Shown: in pieces, positions 56,235 to 64,000 of the stretch
Numbering within the stretch: the first letter of the stretch is position 1
Layout of the letters: each line of letters opens with the position of its first letter
Source of the DNA: Colletotrichum lupini
Taxonomy: Eukaryota; Ascomycota; Sordariomycetes; Glomerellales; Glomerellaceae
DNA length: 64,000 bases
Assembly: GCF_023278565.1 (NCBI RefSeq)
Contig: NC_064673.1
Coordinates: 1,116,001-1,180,000, forward strand
Direction: 5' to 3'
Made by a program: the position numbers and the translations under genes
Notes under the pieces: generated by a model
What the model was told of the DNA's origin: nothing
The model's database searches: none
What the model saw: the letters and a program-made list of their open reading frames with translations, nothing else

Positions 56235-59200
56235 TTTATATCGTAACGATTTCTTTAACTTCTTAAACGTCTTACTCGTCCTCTAACTCTAAGAGATTTA
56301 CTATTTAGTCGCTAACCGTTCGGTAATTTCCTTATAGCTTAAGCTAGGAAACTAAGAAAATATTATATATTCTCTAATACTACTCTAATAAATATACTCG
56401 GTAAGCCTATTTCCCTACCCTTTTAGCTATTACTATTTTAATATATCTCGGCGCTAGTTTATTATTTTTAAATCGCATATTCTTTATTAATAGGCCGACG
56501 ACCTCTCTGCGATTAAACTTTTTTAGGGTATATCTTTTATTATAATAAGCTACTTAGCTCTTAGAGGCTTATGCTTACGCTCGCGTAGCCTAGGCCTTAA
56601 TCTCTTTAATTTTCTAGACCCTTTTTCGAACCCCCTAGACTATAGCTTTATAATTAGGTATATATTTAACGTATTTAGGGTAGTAGCCGTATAGTATTAT
56701 ATACGGGGATACCTTTATAATAAAGTATTAACTATTATTATATATAAACTCAGCCTTTTCTAGCTACGCTACCTACCTATTTAGTAAGCCCTCGGCGTAG
56801 ATCCTTAAATACTTTTTTAATATTTAATAAGTTCGCTCCGTTTAGCTATCTATTTATAAGTAATACGTAATAAATAGTTAGCGACGTATTGCCCGTTCCT
56901 TAGCGAACTCTTTTTAAAATACGCTTATAAAGAGCTTATCTCTATCTATAATAATGCCTTTAAGCATACCGAACTTATATTCGACCTCTTAGTATAAGAT
57001 ACTTATTATTTATACTACGTTAAGTATTTTAATAATAAGTAGGAACTTTGCGAACTTTATTATATAATAAATAATAACTACGATACTATCGTACTCTACG
57101 CCGTTATTACGAGCGCTCGGTAATAGCCCCGTAATAAAGTCTATAAATATTTCTTAGAATAGGTATAAGGGTAGTAGTAATAACTATAGCTACCCGTACG
57201 GCTTATATCTTAGGGTTATAACTCCTAAATAATACTTATAGTTCTTAACGTATTCCTAGATATTTCGTTAGATATTTTCCTAATAGAACTTCCTTTAGAT
57301 TAGTTCGAGAGTTTTCGTAGCTCTTATATAACCTACCCTATAGTTATCGTAGTATTAGTAAAGGATCTCTATCTAAAAAGACTCTACTTAAGGAATAATA
57401 AGTCTTTTTTTAAAAAATAGTATGCCCTATTCGTTGAGCGAATATGCTCTTAGCTCGCCGGCCGTAGCGCGAACTCTTATTAATTATAATATATAGAACT
57501 TATTTTTAGTTTATAATCTTCTAACGAGCTCCTTAGTCTTTAGTAAGAGACGAGAAATAAATACCGTTTTACCCTTTATAAGCTCTTTTATAACGGGGCA
57601 TAGGATATACTATTCTAATATAGTAACCCTAGCTCTATCCGACTCCTCTTTATTTTTATTAGACCGTTAACGAGCGTTCGCTAATAACTTTCTTACTTTT
57701 TTATTTTGAGTCGTTACGGTAGTAACTATTATTATTTTATTAATGCGCCCTATAATATATTACTAATATAGGGGAGAGGATTCCCCGTTTTTAGAGCTAG
57801 CTAATATTTAGCCGGGATCGCAAAGGGAGGCCTTAACTACTTAAACGTATACCTTAGTAATATTATTTTATCTTTTTAGGCTAATTATCCTTTATTAAAC
57901 GTCGGGTAGTAGTTCGCTAATAAGACGTAGCTTCTAGGCTAGCGTAAAGAGGACGTCTTTATAAAGCACTTCCCCCTCTATATAGTCTAGCTTTCTAAAT
58001 AGACCGTCTACCGGGTTCGTTTTCCTTAGCTAGTGTTCTAAATTAAAGTTAAATACTAATAGTTTATATACCTACTTCGCGAGCCTTTTTTAAAAGTCCC
58101 GCGCCGGTACGCTAATTATTCCCTTAAGTACTTAGTAGTCCGTTAGGACTATAAACTTTTATAAAAGGCCTTAGAAGTAGTGAGCCTAGTGCTCTAACCC
58201 TTTTATTATAATAAGCAGTTCTTATTAGCTTATAGCCTATTACTACTCCGTATCCGTAAGCTTCTGCGACTAATAAGTAACGGGTTACTATTCTCTATTA
58301 ACTTATTATAATAAGATTACTACGATAGCTTTAACCGAAGCGTCGGTTTCTACTTATATAATACGTTATAAGTTCTAATACGTAAGTACGGTTACCGAGG
58401 TAAAAGCGACTTTTAGCTAATTAAACGCCTCGTTTACTTCTTTAGTTTATTAGAAGTCCCTTATCTACCTCTTTTCTATTTTTAGTAATACTATTATCGG
58501 TATAACGATGCCCGAGTATTTAGTAATAAACTTCTAATAGAAGTTATAGAACCCTAGGAATACTTAGATATCCCTAATAGACTCTAGCGCCTTTTAGTTA
58601 GCGATCGTTCGCACTTGCGACGAGTTAATCTCGATTTTTTTTAATATAATAATATAACCTAAGAACTCGACCCTCTTTTAATAGAACGAGCACTTTAATA
58701 GTTTAGTAAAAAGCCCGTATAAACGCAGACGTCAGAGGACCTTTTTAATATCCTCCGTATACTACTCCTTTATTATTAAGTAGATTATTAAATCGTCTAT
58801 ATATACTATATAGTAAGTATTTAGTAGGTCGGCGAGCGCTCGGTAAATATACGCTTAGAACGTTGCGGGTACGTTCGTTAGCCCGAAAAGTATAATAATA
58901 TACTTAAAGTAACCGTATCGGCTCCGGAACGCTATTTTCTATCGGTCTTCTTTTTTAATTTAGATATAGTAGTAGGTATCCTTAATATCTATTTTTAAGA
59001 TCTATTTCGCTCCGCGAAGCCTATTTAGGAGCTTGCTAATAAGTAGTAGTAAGTATCGATTTTTTATAATTACTTTATTTAGCCCGTAGTAGTTTACGTA
59101 GAGGCGTAGCGTACCGTCCTTTTTTAATATAAAAAGGATCGGTACCCTAGCATTACTAACTAAAAGTATAATACGACCGTTCGCTAGGTTCTTAGTAATA

Positions 59201-61360
59201 TACGCGCGAAGCTTATCGAGTTATTTTTTACTTAACGGATAGATAGGATTATACGGTAGTTTAGTACCCGGAACTAGGTTAATAAAGTGTTCTACTTCGC
59301 TATATAACTACGGTCTTTTTACTAACTACTCGTTAAACGTCTCTATTTTTAATTAAAGTTCTAGTAGTAGACCCCCTCGTAGTTTAGTTTTTATTACCCC
59401 TACGATGCTTTTTATAATAGTAATATATAATATATACGCCCTCTTGCGATTCTTAACGATATTTCGAGCTATTACCTCTAGTTCGGCGACTAAAATAGGC
59501 TCGTACGACTATATATTCGTTACTATATTAATACGAATGCCCTCTTAGCCTATCGATAGTTACGATAGTAAGAGGTCTATTATTCTTTTATCCCTATTAA
59601 CTACGGCGAATAGTTACCAAATCTTCCTTAGCTACTTATAATAGTTAATAAAGAAGAGCGTTAACTAATAAGCTTTCCCCTAGCTTACGGCTTTACCCTA
59701 AAAGTCCCTTAACGAGGGAGCTATAGTAATAGCCGGGGTTAACCCTAAGTAAGTTACGAGCCTAGTGCTAATAATATTTATTTCGGAGTATGTATCTATG
59801 TTAACTTCTATTAGCCTTTCGGTAACACTTCGTAGAACTATCGCCCTGCCCTTCGTAATTATTCTTATTAGTACTCTTTTAATACTTAGCGTAAGCGTAT
59901 TAGGTATATTACCTATACCTACTCGTTTTTTAACGAGTCGACCTCTATAACTCTCGGCTCGGTAGTAACCCGTTAGACGGTTACTAACGTTAGCTTTAAT
60001 TAGGGGTACGTTAGCTTATTATCGCCCCTATTTCCTAACTTATTTTTTTAGTACTTATTAAATATATAGCCTATCTTATTATACGTAAAGTACTTAATAT
60101 TATTATTACGACGCTTTTATAATAGCTCGGCGCGAGTACTCTTATTATATAGCTTTTATAATATTACTCTTAGTAAGTCCCTAGAGCTTAGCCCTTTAGA
60201 GCTCTCCCTACTCTTTTTTTTATAAAAGGGGGATATTTAACGCGGTTACTTTAATAACGGATATAGCCTCTTCTTACCGTCCTTTTATAACTAGTCGCCG
60301 CCTTTTTACTAATTTAATAACTATAATTTATTAGCCTCGTAGGCTATATCGCATACTCTCTTAATTAAGACCCTATAACAAATTAGATCGTCCTATAGCT
60401 AAGATAGTAGTTTAAAAAAGAACTAGTATACTTTTATTTTTAAATTCTCTATATTTTTTATACTTAGGTTATAATAGATCGCTAACTACTTAGTAAGGAA
60501 CTAGGTAGGGGTCTAGCCCTCTTTTAGCCTCTTCGTTCTTAGCTCTTTATAATATTCCCGTTCTTAAGTCTCGGGGTCTACGTACTATTAGCGAATAAAC
60601 GCTAAGAAGTCGCCCTAAGAGAGGGGATCCTAGAGGCTTTTCTCGTAATTACGCTATTGCGTTTATAGTAATAGGGATATCTTAGATAGGGCCTATTTAA
60701 TATACTATTCTATAATACTTTTTACGCAAAGCTTATTACCTACTTCTATAATAATAATCTAGTTTACTACCTAGGTACTCGTAAACTCTTCTCCGATCGG
60801 TTTATAGTTATAAAAAGGAGGCTTTTCGTATTCTCGTTAACCTAGACGCGTCGCCGGCCGCTCGGTAAGCTATTAAACGAGCTCTTCGTATCGACGCCGT
60901 TCTTAGTTTCGATTTTTAATTATTATTTCTATTGTTTTATAAAAGTAGGTTATTATTAGGCCTATAGGGTCTATTAAACTAGCTATCTTAGTACTACCCG
61001 CGCTTTTATACGCGCCTTAACTTTATATATCCGGTAATTAGTTACTAATAAACGCCCCGTTTATAATAAATAGGGTCTTTGGGGTATTAACGGGGTAACT
61101 AGCCCGTAAGGGTAATCTACCCCGATTATCTTTTTTATTTAGCTCTTCTATAGACGCTAATATTTAAATAGGACTCGCCCTATAATAAGCTCGTTCTCCC
61201 GGATAGAATAGGGTCGAGTAGTCGACTCCGGATAGCTATAGCTTATTAATACTAACGGCTCTTTACTAATAACTAAGCGTCGTTTCGTTAACGTTCCGTT
61301 CGTTTCCGTAATTTATTATTACTTATACTAGTTATTTTATAGAAGTAGAAGCTTTAGAAT
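56235..61360 (-). mobile_element. Element 1 (family Y), 5' internal part with gag and most of pol
   Basis: Homologous along its whole length to 50,905-56,044 of element 2. It reads gag, RT, RNase H and integrase on the minus strand. The RT box YIDDLIIY at 58780-58803 keeps both catalytic aspartates, unlike element 2. It joins the 3' part (45580-48144) across the inserted element 2, with the break in pol just upstream of the chromodomain. Inactive through RIP. A plus-strand frame at 59765-59950 is a chance frame. Confidence 0.85.
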
Positions 61361-61550
61361 TATAAAAGATTAGGCTATGAGTACTTAACTAGCGAGGTTA
61401 TAATATAGGTATAGGTATATTATAAGACTAAAGCTTATAAAGTCCTTCGTAAGGGCTCTACTTCTTAGAAAGTTCTTTTATAATAAGATCCGTATACCGG
61501 TCGCTAAGTTATTAGCGTCCTATCGCCGGCCGCATCCCGAATCTATTATA
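61361..61550 (-). repeat. LTR-4, 5' LTR of element 1
   Basis: 190 bp, TATAAAAGATTAGGC...GAATCTATTATA on the plus strand. Its right flank TTATA (61551-61555) matches the left flank of LTR-1 (45385-45389), so LTR-1 and LTR-4 are the two ends of one insertion. Confidence 0.88.
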
Positions 61551-64000
61551 TTATACTTATAGCTTATAAGCTCCGCGCGCTATTTCTCTAAGTATAGTAC
61601 TATTATTAGTATTTCTTTATTATAAATAGCGTAGTTAAGCTTTACGCTACTTATTATTTTTAAATAGAAGGCTATTAGGTACTATAACCTATTATCTTCT
61701 TATTATTATAATAGCGCTCCGGCGTATACTAAGTTAAAAATATTAGTTTTTAGCCGCGTTAGTAGCTCTAGCTTAAAGTAATAAAGGATTAGTACTAACG
61801 TTAGCGCTAGCTTTATAATTTTAAAGGCCGTTTCGTAGTCGGTGCTAAAGTTAAAAAGAACTCCCTTACTTATTAGTCTTATAAGGGGCCTAGCTAGGCG
61901 GCCGTAATCCTTTATAAATCTTTTATAAAAGTTATAGAACCCGAGGAAAGATTAGATACCCTTAAGTAATATAAGTAGCTTCTAGTCTTTAATTATAGAG
62001 ACTTTCTCCTTATTAAGCTATATACTTTTTATAAAAACCACGAAGCCTAGGTACTTTATAGAGGTAACGCTAAATTTATATTTCTTAATATCCGCTTATA
62101 AGCCTACTTTTTATAAGTAGTTTAGTATTTTAGTAACGTGCTCTTAGTATTAAAAGGGGTTATTTAAAAAGATTAGGATATTATCTATATACGCCGTATA
62201 GAAGTCGTCTAGGTACTCTATTAATATCTCGTTTATATATCGTTAATACGTAGTAGGCCCGTTATAGAGCCCGAAGGGTATTACTTTATACTTATATACC
62301 CTATAGCGGGTTCTAAACGTTATTAAGTCCTCGGAGGCTAGGTCGAGGTAAATGCGGTAAAAGGCCTACTTAATATCTAGTTTAATAAATACTTTTACCC
62401 TACTTAGCCGCGCGAGGGTCTTATTAATAAGTAGTAATAAGTAGCGGTCTTTTTTTATAACTTTATTTAGCTTATAGAAGTTAATATAAAAGCGTAAACT
62501 ACTATTATACTTTTTTATAAATAGCGTTAGTAATGCAAAAGGAGTATTACTTAGCTCAATAAATCCTTTTTATAAGTGCTCTAATAAATAAGCTCTTATA
62601 GCCTCTAGCTTTAGTACCGACTATTTATATAGAGGGTAGTAAATTAGCTTCTCTTTATTACTATTTAAGAGCTCGATTTTATAATTATATAGCTTATAAA
62701 GCATAAGTATATCGCTAGCCGCTTTACTAAAAACGTCGGTTTAGGGCCGTAAGTACTTTAATAAGTTAGTTATTATAAAGTCGTAAGTAACCTAGTCGTC
62801 GTTATATAAGGGGTCCGCTTCTTCCTTTTTATCCTTTATAATACGGTCTAGCTTATAAAGTAATATAAAGCCTATTTTAACGTCGTTCTACTTTAGGTTC
62901 TTTTTAAATACGGGAGTGCTAATAAAAGTAATATCTATTTATAACGCTATTAAGTATAGTTTTTACTATTTAACCCTCTTTATAGGGGTAATAGTAATAC
63001 CGTTAAGGGCGCGTTCTATCTTCCTCGCATCCTTAGCCTTATCTAATTACTATATCTAACGGGCTATTATCTTTAATAAGTATAGTAATATCCTAATCGG
63101 CGTGCCCTTCGCCCGCTACTATTAGAGCTTTTAGTTATAATAGGTTATATCTATCTCGAATAAGTCCTATTAGTAGTTAGCGTCGATTTAGTATTATATA
63201 TTAATAACTTCCGGGGTATATAGGTCCTTAATATCCTTAATAATAGTAAAGGGCGTCTCTTATAGTAATAAGTCCTTAGGCTATATTAGCTATTAGTAGC
63301 GAATATTAGGGTTTACCCCGTAGTATTTAAACTACTTCTACCCTAGGATTAAGTCGTAGCGGCCCGTATTAAGCTAAAAAAGGGGTGCTTTTAAAAGGAC
63401 TTATTAATTAATATATAGGTTAGCGGTTTATATTACGCTAGTATTATCTAATCGCTCTTTATTAAACTTAGTAATAGGGATTAAGTATAGTAATTTATAA
63501 AATAGGGCCGCGTAGAACTACTATAATAAAGGGGTTACGTAGTTATTTATAAATCCGTACTTATTAACTCCCGTATTAAATAAGGCTCTTAAATAGATTT
63601 TATATTTATTAAATACTAATATAAGCTCTATTTTAAGGGGCTAACCCCCTACGAGATCTTATAAGTTTACTAAATTAATTACTAATCTTCCGTCCTTTTT
63701 ATACGTATCCCCTAGCTAGGAGTTTACTTTTACTAGGGGGTCTAGTTTTCTAAACCCGACTCTATTTTAGCAGGGCCCGCGGTAGCGTTAATAGCGGCTA
63801 TAGTAGTCTTCGGCTTCTTAGGGCAGTCCTTAGAGATATATCCGGTATTATTATAAATAAAATAAGCGCTACTATCCTTAAGCTTTTAATATAGGGCTTT
63901 AAGGATCGTCTTATAAGTAGAGGTACGACCTCGGTCCTATTTAGTACCTCTAGTACTTCTATTATTTTTATTATTTCTATTACTTTTATTATTTTTACTT
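61551..64000 (-). mobile_element. Element 3 (family X), gag end and RT, runs off the window
   Basis: Continues the RNase H reading broken at 45389. Minus-strand remnants: FLGFYNFYKRFIKDYGRLARP near 61,890-61,950; RT box YIDNILIF near 62,170-62,200 with Asp changed to Asn; protease region around 63.2-63.6 kb not resolved; and a CCHC knuckle of gag (text AYFIYNNTGYISKDCPKK, Cys/His changed to Tyr) near 63,785-63,850. The end at 64000 is a Ser/Asn-type low-complexity AT tract. The 5' LTR lies outside the window. Confidence 0.78.

Noticed and set aside
59765..59950. Plus-strand 61-codon open frame inside element 1
   Set aside because: It lies antisense to pol in RIPed DNA, has no counterpart in the homologous part of element 2, starts at a non-conserved site and shows no domain.
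45390..61550. Four equal 190-bp repeats considered as a spaced repeat array (CRISPR-like or satellite)
   Set aside because: Spacing is irregular and kilobase-scale, the copies border PPTs and TSDs, and the DNA between them encodes gag-pol, so they are LTRs.

Overview
The window comes from a filamentous ascomycete (Pezizomycotina, most like a Sordariomycete; I cannot name the genus from sequence alone). The evidence is short spliceosomal introns of about 49-168 nt with GTAAGT/GTACGT donors and CTAAC/CTGAC branch points, single-gene transcription units, fungus-specific families (fungal SLATT, GT69/CAP59, GPI-anchored Cys-rich proteins, a FucP-like MFS permease) and a large AT-rich block with the CpA->TpA / TpG->TpA footprint of repeat-induced point mutation (RIP).

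Layout. 1-4.3 kb is almost gene-free, with one tentative hypothetical gene and an intron-bearing tRNA-like gene. 5-15 kb is an ordinary housekeeping stretch: a SLATT-domain membrane protein, TIM21 and GLO3 in divergent orientation, a nitronate monooxygenase, and a bifunctional HPPK-DHPS folate gene. 15-23 kb holds a Gfo/Idh/MocA (Gal80-like) oxidoreductase with an internal deletion, a small secreted Cys protein with tandem repeats (effector candidate) and a SET-domain gene. 23.7-31 kb has a soluble ABC-F ATPase and a GT69 (CMT1-like) mannosyltransferase. 32.6-39.6 kb has a GPI-anchored Cys-rich/Ser-Thr-rich wall protein and a FucP-type sugar permease, separated by a long empty stretch. Two copies of a tRNA-derived SINE-like repeat lie at 17.1 and 37.3 kb. 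Long poly-C/poly-G runs at 31.5, 31.9, 37.3 and 40.9 kb may be sequencing artefacts.

From 41,044 to the window end the DNA is one nest of LTR retrotransposons, all on the minus strand. LTR boundaries, polypurine tracts and target-site duplications (TSDs) resolve it to four levels. Element 4 (227-bp LTR at 41,044) is interrupted at 43,177 by element 3 of the same family. Element 3 is interrupted at 45,390 by element 1 of a second family (190-bp LTRs, TSD TTATA). Element 1 is interrupted at 48,145 by a complete 8,090-bp element 2 of its own family (TSD TTTAT). The second family is a Ty3/gypsy chromovirus: CCHC knuckle, RT YIDD box, integrase core and a C-terminal chromodomain are readable despite RIP.

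The most unusual feature is inside the chromovirus. Between the pol/chromodomain end and the PPT/3' LTR, both copies carry a long gene-like region on the opposite (+) strand, with the same 61-nt spliceosomal intron and a Pro-rich 24-bp tandem repeat. I do not recognise this protein. It looks like an antisense accessory gene carried by the transposon and is the best candidate here for something undescribed.

The host genes do not form one pathway or operon-like cluster. TIM21/GLO3 share a short divergent promoter; the others are independent units.
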